This document shows positions 27,232 through 35,912 of a stretch of 64,000 nucleotides of DNA, piece by piece. The translations under genes were made by a program, and so were the position numbers. This DNA is from Diaphorobacter caeni (GTDB lineage Bacteria > Pseudomonadota > Gammaproteobacteria > Burkholderiales > Burkholderiaceae_C), in assembly GCF_015354245.1 (NCBI RefSeq), contig NZ_JADKYZ010000013.1, forward strand, positions 1 to 64,000. The letters run 5' to 3'. Each line of letters begins with the position of its first letter. Positions within the stretch are counted from its first letter, which is position 1. Below the pieces are notes generated by a model. The model had not been told where the DNA came from, searched no databases, and saw nothing but the letters and a program-made list of their open reading frames with translations.

Positions 27232-27444
27232 TGTCGGCCCCCGCGGGTTAACCCCCGTGCCGAGAGCGTTTGGCCTACAAGCGCTTCGGTTGACAATGTT
27301 TTAGACTGAAGCCGTCCGAGGGGACTTGCATCCACACCTCACACGGCGTCGCAGCGGCCGCGTCAACCTTCGGATGAGTCACAGCACAGGTGCACCCTGA
27401 CATGAGTGGCCACTGCCCGCCCTGTAGCGCACAGGAGATGGGCC

Positions 27445-27972
27445 ATGCTTGCAACTTCATCGCACAATCCGATCCGACATCCCTCGCAGCGCAGCCGCAA
27501 CCTGCTGCTGGCGATCGCGCTGGCCAGTCTTGCGGTGGCGGGCTTCGTTCTGCCCTTCGTGTGGGACGTTCTGGGTGCCGTCGACGCCATGCCCAAAATG
27601 GCCTGGCTGCAGCAAATGCTGGTCAACATTCCCATCGTCAGCTGGATGATGATGTTCGTCTGGGGAGCCACGATTCCGCTGATGCTGCTGTTCATGCTGC
27701 ACCAGTCGCCGCATCACCGCATGCGCAACGGCTTCTTCGTGCTGGTGCTGATGCTCATCGCCGTCACCTGGTATGTGCACATGCCATCGGCCGGTCGCTG
27801 CGACGTGCTCTACCCCAACGCAGAACTCGCCTGCAGCGCCATGCGCTGGGGTTTCAGCACCAGTCTGGGTCTGGCGACCGCCGCCTATGTGTTCGCGGTG
27901 TTCGTGGTGGGTTTCTCGTCGGTGGGACTGTTCGCGCAGTGCATTTCCGACAAGCCGGCGCACGCAACCTGA
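27445..27972 (+). CDS. Small integral membrane protein of unknown function
   Basis: This 175-aa protein has four hydrophobic segments (approximately residues 19-40, 60-82, 92-108 and 138-160) and a soluble loop with two cysteines (GRCDVLYP and ELACSAM) that could form a periplasmic disulfide. No family was recognised. AGGAG lies 7 bases before the ATG. It follows the DsbD-like gene by 213 bases and precedes nhaA by 212 bases on the same strand; co-transcription is uncertain. Confidence 0.65.
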   Translation: MLATSSHNPIRHPSQRSRNLLLAIALASLAVAGFVLPFVWDVLGAVDAMPKMAWLQQMLVNIPIVSWMMMFVWGATIPLMLLFMLHQSPHHRMRNGFFVLVLMLIAVTWYVHMPSAGRCDVLYPNAELACSAMRWGFSTSLGLATAAYVFAVFVVGFSSVGLFAQCISDKPAHAT

Positions 27973-28184
27973 TGCCGGATGAGCACCGGATCGCGCGCAT
28001 TGCCGACCATTGAAGGCGAGATCGCAGGGGATTGCGCACCAGCCGCCCCCTGCCTCCTTTAAAATGGCGACCGGGTGCTCGCGGCGCAATGGTGCGTCGG
28101 GGCAGGTTTGTTCAGCGCTGGTCGGGCCGCCAGCGCACATCGGGATCCATGGCACGTTTGCCGTGGGCCAGACCTGTCCTTGTC

Positions 28185-29447
28185 ATGACCCAGCACGTCT
28201 CCCGCGGGCCTGCGGCTTCGCGCACGCCCGCCCTTCTTTCCGTTACCGACCACATCGCGGCAAGACTCGCCCGCATCATGCATTCCGACGCCGCTGGCGG
28301 CGTGGTGCTGCTTCTGGCCGCCGCCGCTGCGCTCGTCTGGGCCAACTCTCCCGCGCAGGCGTCGTACCACGCGCTCTGGCACGCGGATCTCGGCTTTTCG
28401 CTGGGCCCGCTGCAGTTCTCCCAAAGCCTGCACTTCTGGGTCAACGACGTGCTGATGACGGTGTTCTTTCTCATCGTCGGCATGGAGATCCGGCGCGAGC
28501 TGCACAACGGTGCGCTCGCCGATCCGCGCCAGGCGCTGCTGCCCATGCTCGCCGCGCTCGGCGGCGTGGCCGTGCCCGCCCTGGCCTATCTGGCGCTCGT
28601 GCCTGCGGGCGGTTTCAGCAACGGCTGGGCGATTCCCACCGCCACCGACATCGCCTTCGCCGTCGGCGTGCTCGCGCTGCTTGGACGCGGTCTTCCGCCT
28701 GCACTGCGCGTGTTTCTGCTGACGCTCGCGATCATCGACGACCTCGTCGCGGTGCTCATCATCGCGCTGTTCTACTCGGGCAGCCTGCAGTGGGAAATGC
28801 TGGCGTTTGCGGCGCTTGGCCTGCTCGGGGTCTACGGCCTGCAGTCGCTCGGCATCCGTCGCGCCTGGTTCTACGTGCTGCCCGGTGCCCTGCTGTGGTG
28901 GGGCATCTGGCAGACCGGCGCGCACCCGACGCTCGCGGGCGTGCTGCTCGGCCTGATCACCCCGGTCCACATGCTCGCGGGCCGCGAAAGCGCCGCGCCC
29001 GTCGAGCGCGTGGCCGCGTCGCTGCATCCTTGGGTGACGTTCGCCATCATGCCGTTGTTCGCACTGGCCAATGCGGGCGTGACGCTGCTGGGCGAGGCTG
29101 CGCCGGTGGATGCGGCAGAGCCCTCGTCAGGACAGCCGCTGATGCTCGCGGTGGCGCTCGCCCTGCTGCTCGGCAAGCCCGTCGGCGTGCTGCTGGTGAG
29201 CTGGCTCGCGGTGCGCCTGCGGCTGTGCGTGCTGCCAGCGGGCATGGGCTGGTCGCACCTGCTGCTGGCAGGGCTGCTCGCAGGCATCGGCTTCACCATG
29301 GCGATCTTCATCGCCACGCTCGCATTCGCCGACGCGGCGCAGCTGAACGAGGCCAAGCTCGGCGTGCTGCTCGGCTCGGCCTGCGCGGCCGTGGCGGGTC
29401 TGCTCTGGGGCTGGCACCTGAAGCACAGGCAGCAAGCCGCCTGCTGA
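28185..29447 (+). CDS. nhaA: Na+/H+ antiporter NhaA
   Basis: This inner-membrane antiporter exchanges cytoplasmic Na+ (or Li+) for external protons. The 420-aa product contains the ion-binding aspartates D185-D186 ([10 protein letters not shown]), equivalent to E. coli D163/D164, and the PTATDIAF segment (D155, equivalent to D133). About twelve membrane segments are predicted. It has a 30-residue N-terminal extension relative to E. coli NhaA. The start is uncertain: an in-frame ATG at 28149 would add 12 arginine-rich residues. It lies in an isolated position with 212 bases upstream. Confidence 0.93.
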   Translation: MTQHVSRGPAASRTPALLSVTDHIAARLARIMHSDAAGGVVLLLAAAAALVWANSPAQASYHALWHADLGFSLGPLQFSQSLHFWVNDVLMTVFFLIVGMEIRRELHNGALADPRQALLPMLAALGGVAVPALAYLALVPAGGFSNGWAIPTATDIAFAVGVLALLGRGLPPALRVFLLTLAIIDDLVAVLIIALFYSGSLQWEMLAFAALGLLGVYGLQSLGIRRAWFYVLPGALLWWGIWQTGAHPTLAGVLLGLITPVHMLAGRESAAPVERVAASLHPWVTFAIMPLFALANAGVTLLGEAAPVDAAEPSSGQPLMLAVALALLLGKPVGVLLVSWLAVRLRLCVLPAGMGWSHLLLAGLLAGIGFTMAIFIATLAFADAAQLNEAKLGVLLGSACAAVAGLLWGWHLKHRQQAAC

Positions 29448-29570
29448 AGCGAGGACGCGCCCCTGTTGGCAAAACCGCACTGCACCCTCATTCCACGGGG
29501 GCGCGGCGGAGCCTGCATAGGCAAGGTTCCCGTTAAAAGCTAAACTGCATCGACAAACAAATTGTTGCAG

Positions 29571-30776
29571 ATGAACTCCTTCCGGCCCGACTTCCTCACC
29601 GCCTTCGGCATGACCGCGCTGGCCGCGTTCACCGTGTCGTGGGTGATGTGGATTCTCGGCCGCCAGCACTGGCGCCAGGGCATGTCGCAGGCGGTGCTCA
29701 GCACGCTGATGTGCGGCCTCGCCTACACCTGCTTCGCGCTGCAGAGCAAGCTCGGCGTGACGTTTCTGCAGGTCACCGCCAAGATCCTCATCAGCGTCGC
29801 GATCGCGGCCTTCACCATCGCGCTGCAGCGCTTTCGCCAGAGCACCCACTGGCCGCGCGACTGGGCGACGATGCTGCTGCCGGTGGCGGGCTCGATGATG
29901 CTGGCCGTCATCTACCTGCCCAGCGACCTGCCCGGCTTCAACCGCATGCAGACCGTCATCACCGTGCTGCAGACAGCGTCCACGCTGCAGGTGCTCTACC
30001 GCATACGCCCGAACACGCCCGGCATCGGCTGGACGCTGGTCACCGCATCCGTCTTCGGCCAGATCCTGGCGATCGTGCCTCTGGTCTTCATCAAGGACCG
30101 CCCTGCCCCCGAGATGAGCGCTGACATGCCGCTCGCCAGCCTGATCGCCATGTGGGCACTGTGTCTGGTGCTGTTTCTCAAGCTCGTGGTGAGCTCCATC
30201 GGCTTTCTCATCATGCTGCGCGACCGCCAGTCCGCACTCGAGCGGCATAAGGCCCTGCTCGACCCGCTCACCCAGCTGAACAACCGCGCCGCGCTGGTCC
30301 GCGGCTTGACCCAGGCCATCGAAACCGCCGCGCGCAATGACAAGCCGCTGTCGGTGATGGTCATGGACATTGACCACTTCAAGCGAGTCAACGACCTGCA
30401 CGGGCACCTCGTGGGCGATCAGGTGATCCAGCTCGTCGCGCGCGTGCTGCAGCAGCAGTCGCGCGGCAAGGATGTGGTTTCGCGCTACGGCGGGGAGGAA
30501 TTCGTGCTGGTGCTGCCCGACTCGCTGCCGCACGAGGCGCTGGTCGCCGCCCAGCGCCTGTCCCGCGCGATCCGCAACACGCCCCTGATCCTGCCCTCGG
30601 GCGAAAAGCTCAACGTCACCGTGAGCGTGGGCATCCACTCCGAAGTGCCCGCCTCCGGCGCGCGCTGGGAACCCATGGTCGAGGCGGCCGACGCGGCCAT
30701 GTACCGCGCCAAGCGCGGCGGCCGAGACCGCGTGGCTGTCTACTCCAGCCCGCAGCGCACGGCCATTGCTGCATGA
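29571..30776 (+). CDS. Membrane-bound diguanylate cyclase
   Basis: This 401-aa protein has six or seven N-terminal membrane helices (to about residue 215) and a C-terminal GGDEF domain that makes cyclic-di-GMP. The catalytic motif is intact as GGEEF at 307-311. An inhibitory I-site RxxD (R298-G-K-D301) lies five residues before it, so product feedback is likely. No EAL domain is present. The membrane part is unlike named sensor domains I know, so the signal is unknown. A TTG three codons upstream is an alternative start. Confidence 0.92.
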   Translation: MNSFRPDFLTAFGMTALAAFTVSWVMWILGRQHWRQGMSQAVLSTLMCGLAYTCFALQSKLGVTFLQVTAKILISVAIAAFTIALQRFRQSTHWPRDWATMLLPVAGSMMLAVIYLPSDLPGFNRMQTVITVLQTASTLQVLYRIRPNTPGIGWTLVTASVFGQILAIVPLVFIKDRPAPEMSADMPLASLIAMWALCLVLFLKLVVSSIGFLIMLRDRQSALERHKALLDPLTQLNNRAALVRGLTQAIETAARNDKPLSVMVMDIDHFKRVNDLHGHLVGDQVIQLVARVLQQQSRGKDVVSRYGGEEFVLVLPDSLPHEALVAAQRLSRAIRNTPLILPSGEKLNVTVSVGIHSEVPASGARWEPMVEAADAAMYRAKRGGRDRVAVYSSPQRTAIAA

Positions 30777-30982
30777 GCGCAGCGGCATGGGCACGGCGCT
30801 GATCGATCACCGTCAGCCGTTGGCACACCTTGTGCTTTGCGATGGACAGTGCGCATGTGAGCGCAAACACGGGCAGCGGCCGTATTCCAACATTTTCTGA
30901 AATTTCGGAACCCGGACGGCCTTCGCGTTACTCACCAGTCTGAATCACCTTTCAAGCATTGATGCACTTCAAGGAGCCAGAC

Positions 30983-31285
30983 GTGAATCAGCAAACCCGT
31001 TCCGACGAAATACTGAACGAAGCCCGGCAGATCATCGCCGACGCACAGCAGGTGCTCGATGCCGCTGCATCAGCCCACGCACACAGCGGCCAAGGCTCCC
31101 CGCAAGAGCATCGCGCCCAGCTGGAAAGCCAACTCAGCGCCGAGGACATCGCGCAGGTGGAGGCCAACGTGCAAGCAGAAATGGCGCGCATCCGCGACGA
31201 CATCAAGGCGCGCAGCATGCATGGCAGCAAGCCATCGTCCAATCCCGCGGCCACCCAGGCACGCCGCACGCGCCAGATGATCTGA
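30983..31285 (+). CDS. Small charged helical protein, unknown function (GTG start)
   Basis: This is a roughly 100-aa hydrophilic protein without signal peptide, membrane segment or cysteine. It is predicted mainly helical, with heptad-like alternation in the middle (SAEDIAQVEANVQAEMARI). I prefer the GTG at 30983 because AAGGAG lies seven bases before it; a longer reading from the ATG at 30962 would place the ribosome site inside the gene. It lies 42 bases before the acidic-repeat gene and probably forms an operon with it. Its EDIAQV stretch recurs in the decayed copy downstream, linking the two genes historically. Confidence 0.55.
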   Translation: MNQQTRSDEILNEARQIIADAQQVLDAAASAHAHSGQGSPQEHRAQLESQLSAEDIAQVEANVQAEMARIRDDIKARSMHGSKPSSNPAATQARRTRQMI

Positions 31286-31327
31286 GCGCCTCGATCCATT
31301 CTTCTTTCACCCAAGGAGCGCATCATC

Positions 31328-32344
31328 ATGAGCATGTCCATCTCCACACCAACCTATGGCACGCTGCAGCCCGCCGACAGCACCGGCGTCAGCGGCACCA
31401 GCAACAAACCCAGAGTCACCATCGCGTCCGAGGCGCTGCTCAGTCAGCGCATGGGCGAAGAACTAAAGGGAGCGCTGAATCAGCTCCAGGGTCTGGTCGC
31501 CAAGGCGGAAATCGCCTCCACAGAAGGCACGGCCATCGATGACCAACTGGCCAATTTCTGGAACGACTTCAGTGATACGAACGAAGACGGTATGAGTTTG
31601 GGGCAGATGTTCAACTCCAAGAAAGATGCACTCACGTACGTTCGCCGTTCCAGCGAGCAGTATCTCGGGGGAACGGCGAACGACATTCGCCGTGATATCC
31701 AAAAAATGCCAGAAGGCCCCGAGCGCGACAAGGCAATGGCCAAGCTGAACGATTTCGTCGAAATCAGCAAGCGAGCCATCGCCAATGACTACGACACGGC
31801 CATGCGTGTGCCCGATAGACAACTCGGCCCTCGGCACGCACCTATACACCCGCCAAACTACGATAAGCTGGACAGCACGGCAAAAACGGCAAGCGCTGCC
31901 CCAAGCCTGCTGTCCGAAGAAGACGACGATGACAACGTCACATTCGGACCCAACACCGGCAGGGGCGCTTCACCGATCGAAGAAGAGGAACTCATCTTCG
32001 ATCTTCCCCTGAAACCCGGGCGCATGCCCTTCATCCCCCCTGCCCCCATCGAGGAAGAAGACAACGACACGTTCAGACCCAACATCGGCAGGGGCGCTTC
32101 ACCGATCGGAGAAGAGGAATTCAGCTTCAAGCCCCTGAAACCCGGGCGCATCCCCGTCGTCACCCCTGACCCCATCGAGGAAGATGACGACAACAACGTC
32201 ACATTCGGGCCGAATGTCGGTACGGGAGGAACTCCCGGGGTCCGCCCGAGTACCAACAGGCCCATCAACGTCCTGTTCGCGGATTTGGAGGCTCAGACCG
32301 CGTTGGTGAAGGAACTGAGCAACCGCCTCAAAACTTCAAGCTGA
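31328..32344 (+). CDS. Acidic repeat protein of unknown function
   Basis: This 338-aa protein was not recognised. The N-terminal ~165 residues are mixed-charge and helical, with no signal peptide. From about residue 195 it becomes a tandem array of 43-44-residue units built on a DNVTFGPN core, RGASPI, an acidic run and PLKPGRMPFIPP. There are two full units and a partial third, with the DNA period at 129-132 bases. The C-terminal 30 residues (NVLFADLEAQ onward) form a separate helical cap that also survives in the pseudogene. AAGGAG precedes the ATG. A strong terminator follows 25 bases after the stop. Secretion or binding function is possible but unproven. Confidence 0.6.
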   Translation: MSMSISTPTYGTLQPADSTGVSGTSNKPRVTIASEALLSQRMGEELKGALNQLQGLVAKAEIASTEGTAIDDQLANFWNDFSDTNEDGMSLGQMFNSKKDALTYVRRSSEQYLGGTANDIRRDIQKMPEGPERDKAMAKLNDFVEISKRAIANDYDTAMRVPDRQLGPRHAPIHPPNYDKLDSTAKTASAAPSLLSEEDDDDNVTFGPNTGRGASPIEEEELIFDLPLKPGRMPFIPPAPIEEEDNDTFRPNIGRGASPIGEEEFSFKPLKPGRIPVVTPDPIEEDDDNNVTFGPNVGTGGTPGVRPSTNRPINVLFADLEAQTALVKELSNRLKTSS

Positions 32345-32368
32345 TCCGCCATTGGCAATGAACTACTG

Positions 32369-32397
32369 ACCGCCTCGCCGCAACGAGGCGGTTTTTT
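32369..32397 (+). terminator. Intrinsic terminator of the acidic-repeat operon
   Basis: Arms ACCGCCTCG (32369-32377) and CGAGGCGGT (32384-32392) flank the loop CCGCAA and run into TTTTTT. It lies 25 bases after the stop of the acidic-repeat gene. A near-identical stem-loop occurs at 33062-33087 behind the decayed copy. Confidence 0.9.
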
Positions 32398-32569
32398 ATT
32401 GAGGTCGTCCACTGCATAAAGCGCCCCGATTGGCGTGGTCGCCATGACCGCCGTTGTGCAGCGTGCGAGGATGAATCCTTTGCTCGCGCTGGCCGCCGTC
32501 GATCCGGCCGTTCACAACGCCAGGCGCAGCGCGCCGCGATCGCATGGTCGTGCGTGAGGGCCCGCAGGG

Positions 32570-33014
32570 CGTTTCCAAAAATTCGCAAGCACCGAAGACA
32601 TCGCACAAGTGCAATCCCGCACATCCAAGGCAATCGACGACCCACTGGCCAATTTCTGGAACAATTTCAGCGACGCGGATGAGGGCGACATGAGCTTGAG
32701 CCGCAACTTTCACACCGAAAAGAGGCGCCGCAATACGCGCTTCAGGCCAGCCTCGGCTGGCTCGCAAGTGGCGTAGTGCAAATTCGATTTGAAAGGGGGA
32801 CGACGCAGCTCACCGCGTTGCGGATCAGAACCGCCCCGTGAATGCGCTGCCGGTGGATGGGGAAGACGATGATGACAACATCACTTTCCTTCCGCCCAAC
32901 ACTACGCGGCCAAGCTGGATGTCCGCCGGTCCGACCAATGTGACACTCTTCGAGCTGGAGTCACAAGCCGAACTGGTGAGCGCACTCACGCGGCGCCTTC
33001 AATCGTCCAACTGA
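32570..33014 (+). pseudogene. Decayed duplicate of the acidic-repeat gene
   Basis: Two blocks match the upstream gene in order but lie in different frames. About 32577-32776 encodes AIDDPLANFWNNFSDADEG-like sequence, matching AIDDQLANFWNDFSDTNED, and ends at an in-frame TAG (32774-32776). About 32851-33014 encodes EDDDDNITF and a TLFELESQAELV tail that match the acidic repeat and the C-terminal cap, ending at TGA 33012-33014. The N terminus, most repeats and any start are missing. The first block also carries STEDIAQVQ, echoing the small gene at 30983. A copied terminator follows, so the whole unit including its terminator was duplicated. Confidence 0.75.
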
Positions 33015-33061
33015 TCGCTGATCGGCATCCTTACCCATCTCCTTATCTGCCAATCACCAAA

Positions 33062-33087
33062 CGCCTCGCTGCAACGAGGCGGTTTTT
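33062..33087 (+). terminator. Duplicated terminator behind the pseudogene
   Basis: CGCCTCG (33062-33068) pairs with CGAGGCG (33075-33081) around CTGCAA, followed by TTTTT. It differs from the terminator at 32369-32397 by a base or so in stem and loop, showing shared origin. Confidence 0.85.
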
Positions 33088-33142
33088 CTTTGAATCGCAC
33101 AATGCTCAGCATCGGCGTTTTACGCGACCCAGACACACAAAA

Positions 33143-33184
33143 GCGAACCGCGCCGCCCCTTGACAAGGAGCCAGCGCGGTTCGC
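33143..33184 (-). terminator. Terminator for the C11 peptidase gene
   Basis: An 11-bp stem (GCGAACCGCGC at 33143-33153 with its complement at 33174-33184) encloses a 20-base loop that contains a CCTTG/AAGG mini-stem. On the minus strand it is followed by TTTTGTG. It lies about 190 bases after the peptidase stop. Confidence 0.6.
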
Positions 33185-33374
33185 GGTGCTTCGTTTGAGT
33201 GCTCAGAGCGTGTTTACGATCTCATCGCGAGGCTTGCAGGGTGCGGATCGGGATGGGCTGCAAGGCGCAAACCGCAGCAATGGCTCGTGCCATTGCGAGG
33301 ATTTGCAACGCGGCAGACCGCCCGAGGCCGCGCCTGCAAGACTGTGTGGAGATCGTCAACAAGCTCTCGGAGAC

Positions 33375-35225
33375 TCACTGCAGATTCACACCGTTTACCG
33401 ACCATTGCAGCGTGCCTGTCAGATCTGTCACGCCGAGATGCATCACATAACCGGGCTCGGCAATCGTGGTGCTCTGCACGATCCAGTCGCCTTCGGGCAC
33501 AACCAGTGGCTTCTCGGTTTTGACAAGCGTGTTGGTCAGATAGTTGAAGCGCAGCGGATAGAGCTCCAGACCCGGCTCGACCTCCAACATGCCCGTTCCG
33601 GCGGCGTTTTGCGACAGCGTGGCAAAGCGAACATGCAGCCCGCCATCGTCCTCCTGAATGGCATACAGCGATCCAGTGAGTATGCGCGACGCCCCTTCCG
33701 GCTGGTAGGCGATGGGAATCATGAACGTCTTGCCTGCGTCGCTGTCCTCCGGCAGCAACGTCACGAGTTGCCCGTTGAGCGTCGGCCAACGTTGGCTGTC
33801 CTCCAGCCTCACTTGATTGCCCTGCACCTCTGCCTCGCGCATGGCCAGCGCCACGCCGTCCTTGATCAACACCGAATAGCCGAGGTCGAAACCGCGCTTC
33901 GATGCATCTGCTGCCGCCTTGGTCTGCCCCACGCTCACGCTCACATCGGCTGTTGCCACCCCCTCTGCCATCACCGTATCGGACACCTTCACACTCGGCA
34001 GATCGCTGCTGCGCGCAAAGTTCATATAGGCATTGACGAACGCGCGGTAGTTGCTGCCCGCGAAAGCGAGACCGCTGAACTTCTCCTGCATCTCTGTGTT
34101 CAGCATGGAGTAGCGCGGGAAATACATCATCAGACCGCTCGCATCATCTTCGCCACCGTCCAGATGCACTACTGCCGCAGCCAGCGCCGCGTCGAACTCT
34201 GACACCAGCGCGGACGAGAGCATGTTGACGTCGCCCAGCTCGTGCACCAGCGATTTCGCATCCACCAGATCGGACGTGGTGCTGAAGATGTTGGATTGAA
34301 AATCTTCGGCTTCACGGCGCGCCAGCGCGATCGTCCACCATGCATTCAGTCCACCGTTCTGCAACGACTGCTGCAGGCTGGCCGAGGCCTTCTCCAGCAC
34401 CGCGACCAACGCATTCACGCGCTGCAGATCGGTGACCGAGTAGGCGGTGAAACTCAGCTTGCCCGTTCTGTCGAACGTCTTGTAGCTCTCGACAATGGCC
34501 TTGCCCAGATCGGCGCCCGTTGAGGAGGGGTGATCGACCATGTGATTCACCACATCGGTCCATTGCCACCCCGTGGTGACCTCTTCCGAAGCCACCAGAT
34601 AGTTCGCATGCGGCGCGAGCATCGAGGCCACTTCCACACTCGCCATCAGGCAGGCATCAAAGCCAATCAACTCGAAATGCACACCGGCCTGCTTGATCGC
34701 CGAGACGATGTCGTTGAGCGGCATGATCTTGCCGCCACCCAGCGCGTCGTCCTGACCAAAGCCATGCACCGGGCCACCGCCGTGGTCCCACAGCGTCAAT
34801 GCGTATTGCTGCGCCGGGTATTGCTCTGCAGCCCAACGGATGAAATCGCGCAGCGTATCCGGCTGGTTCATCGCTGTCTGCGCCGGCTGTTGCGACTCCG
34901 GCAGCCGTTCGATCGACCAGCCATTGCCACCGCTCTTGGGCTGCAGGTGATAGCGGCTCAAGCGCGTCATGTCGATACCCGCGAAGGTGCCCGCGGTTTC
35001 GCCGCCACCGATTTCCAGCACCACGTTCACATCGTTGCTGGCGCGCGCCTTCAGCATGTTTTCCAGATCTTCAACCCCGGACTCTTCCAGATTCGATGCC
35101 ACAAGGTAGACCATCATCGTGGTCTTCGCTTTTTCGCCGGAACCCGATCCGCCCCCCCCTCCGCACGCCGTCATCAGCGCGACCACGCACAGCGCGGTCA
35201 ACCATCGCCACATGTTCCTCATCAT
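33375..35225 (-). CDS. Clostripain-family (C11) cysteine peptidase, lipoprotein
   Basis: This 616-aa exported protein has a lipoprotein signal (LMTACGGGG; lipidated C21) followed by a glycine/serine linker. The C11 peptidase core carries the catalytic H148 in LWDHGGG and C192 in GFDACLMAS. Clostripain-type enzymes cleave after arginine or lysine and are often auto-activated. The C-terminal ~250 residues form a beta-rich region with no family I can name. GAGGAGG lies just upstream of the ATG pair at 35225/35222. It stands alone; its likely location is a membrane face in the periplasm or at the cell surface. Confidence 0.88.
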   Translation of the reverse strand: MMRNMWRWLTALCVVALMTACGGGGGSGSGEKAKTTMMVYLVASNLEESGVEDLENMLKARASNDVNVVLEIGGGETAGTFAGIDMTRLSRYHLQPKSGGNGWSIERLPESQQPAQTAMNQPDTLRDFIRWAAEQYPAQQYALTLWDHGGGPVHGFGQDDALGGGKIMPLNDIVSAIKQAGVHFELIGFDACLMASVEVASMLAPHANYLVASEEVTTGWQWTDVVNHMVDHPSSTGADLGKAIVESYKTFDRTGKLSFTAYSVTDLQRVNALVAVLEKASASLQQSLQNGGLNAWWTIALARREAEDFQSNIFSTTSDLVDAKSLVHELGDVNMLSSALVSEFDAALAAAVVHLDGGEDDASGLMMYFPRYSMLNTEMQEKFSGLAFAGSNYRAFVNAYMNFARSSDLPSVKVSDTVMAEGVATADVSVSVGQTKAAADASKRGFDLGYSVLIKDGVALAMREAEVQGNQVRLEDSQRWPTLNGQLVTLLPEDSDAGKTFMIPIAYQPEGASRILTGSLYAIQEDDGGLHVRFATLSQNAAGTGMLEVEPGLELYPLRFNYLTNTLVKTEKPLVVPEGDWIVQSTTIAEPGYVMHLGVTDLTGTLQWSVNGVNLQ

Positions 35226-35378
35226 TGCTGCCTCCTCTTGGTCCTCTCGTAGCACAAGGCACGACGCATCCACACGCATGCCCGCTCAGACAATGAGTAA
35301 CGGTCGTGGCTCGATGGTTCCATCTCGGTAACGCACCCGATACATACAGACTCCTGCGCGCCCTACACTCGGGCCATC

Positions 35379-35894
35379 ATGCTTCAAACTCCCGATACCG
35401 TCAGCACGCTGCGCGATGTGCTAGCGCGCTGCCATACCCTTGCCGTTGTGGGCCTGTCACCGCAATGGAATCGTCCCAGCCACTTCGCCGCCAAGTACAT
35501 GCAGGCGCATGGATTTCGCATCATTCCCGTGAACCCGCTGGTGGCCAAGGAAGGCGGCGAGATCCTTGGCGAGAAGGCCTACGCGAGCGTCACAGAAGCG
35601 GCTGCCGCGCTGCACCTGCAGAGCGTGAAGATCGACATGGTGGATTGCTTTCGCAAGAGCGAGGACATCCCGCCCATTGCCGACGAGGCCATCGCCATCG
35701 GCGCGAAATGCCTGTGGCTGCAGCTCGGCGTTTTCAATGAACCTGCGGGCCTGAAGGCCGAGGCGGCAGGCTTGCAGGTGATTCAGAACCGCTGCGTGAA
35801 GATCGAACACGCGCGTCTGTTCGGCGGACTCGGCTGGATGGGCGTGAACACCAAGGTCATCTCCGCCAAGCGTCTTCAACAACTGCCGTATTGA
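35379..35894 (+). CDS. CoA-binding domain protein (YccU-like)
   Basis: This 171-aa protein is one Rossmann-like CoA-binding domain (CoA_binding_2). It shows LAVVGLSPQWNRPSHFAAKYM at the N terminus, a GFRIIPVNP strand and the conserved WLQLGV segment. Homologues such as YccU are uncharacterised stand-alone versions of the succinyl-CoA synthetase CoA-binding domain. It lies 18 bases before metY, so it is probably co-transcribed with sulfur-amino-acid synthesis. Confidence 0.87.
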   Translation: MLQTPDTVSTLRDVLARCHTLAVVGLSPQWNRPSHFAAKYMQAHGFRIIPVNPLVAKEGGEILGEKAYASVTEAAAALHLQSVKIDMVDCFRKSEDIPPIADEAIAIGAKCLWLQLGVFNEPAGLKAEAAGLQVIQNRCVKIEHARLFGGLGWMGVNTKVISAKRLQQLPY

Positions 35895-35912
35895 TCGAAC
35901 AGCCAGCTCTCC

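Larger units (their letters stand above)
33015..33374. other. Spacer between pseudogene and C11 peptidase gene
   Basis: No gene is seen here. It holds two terminators facing each other (33062-33087 plus, 33143-33184 minus). It also holds a long bulged hairpin around 33266-33308 whose inner stem is GCAATGGC/GCCATTGC (33277-33284, 33289-33296), located in the 3' untranslated region of the peptidase transcript. Confidence 0.6.

Noticed and set aside
33090-34202. Open frame on the plus strand opposite the C11 peptidase
   Set aside because: It begins in the terminator region and runs antisense to the peptidase, which has its signal peptide and both catalytic residues. The product has no family features.
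35341-35378. SAM or other riboswitch controlling the metY operon
   Set aside because: The leader before the CoA-binding gene is short, and no conserved riboswitch core could be found in it.
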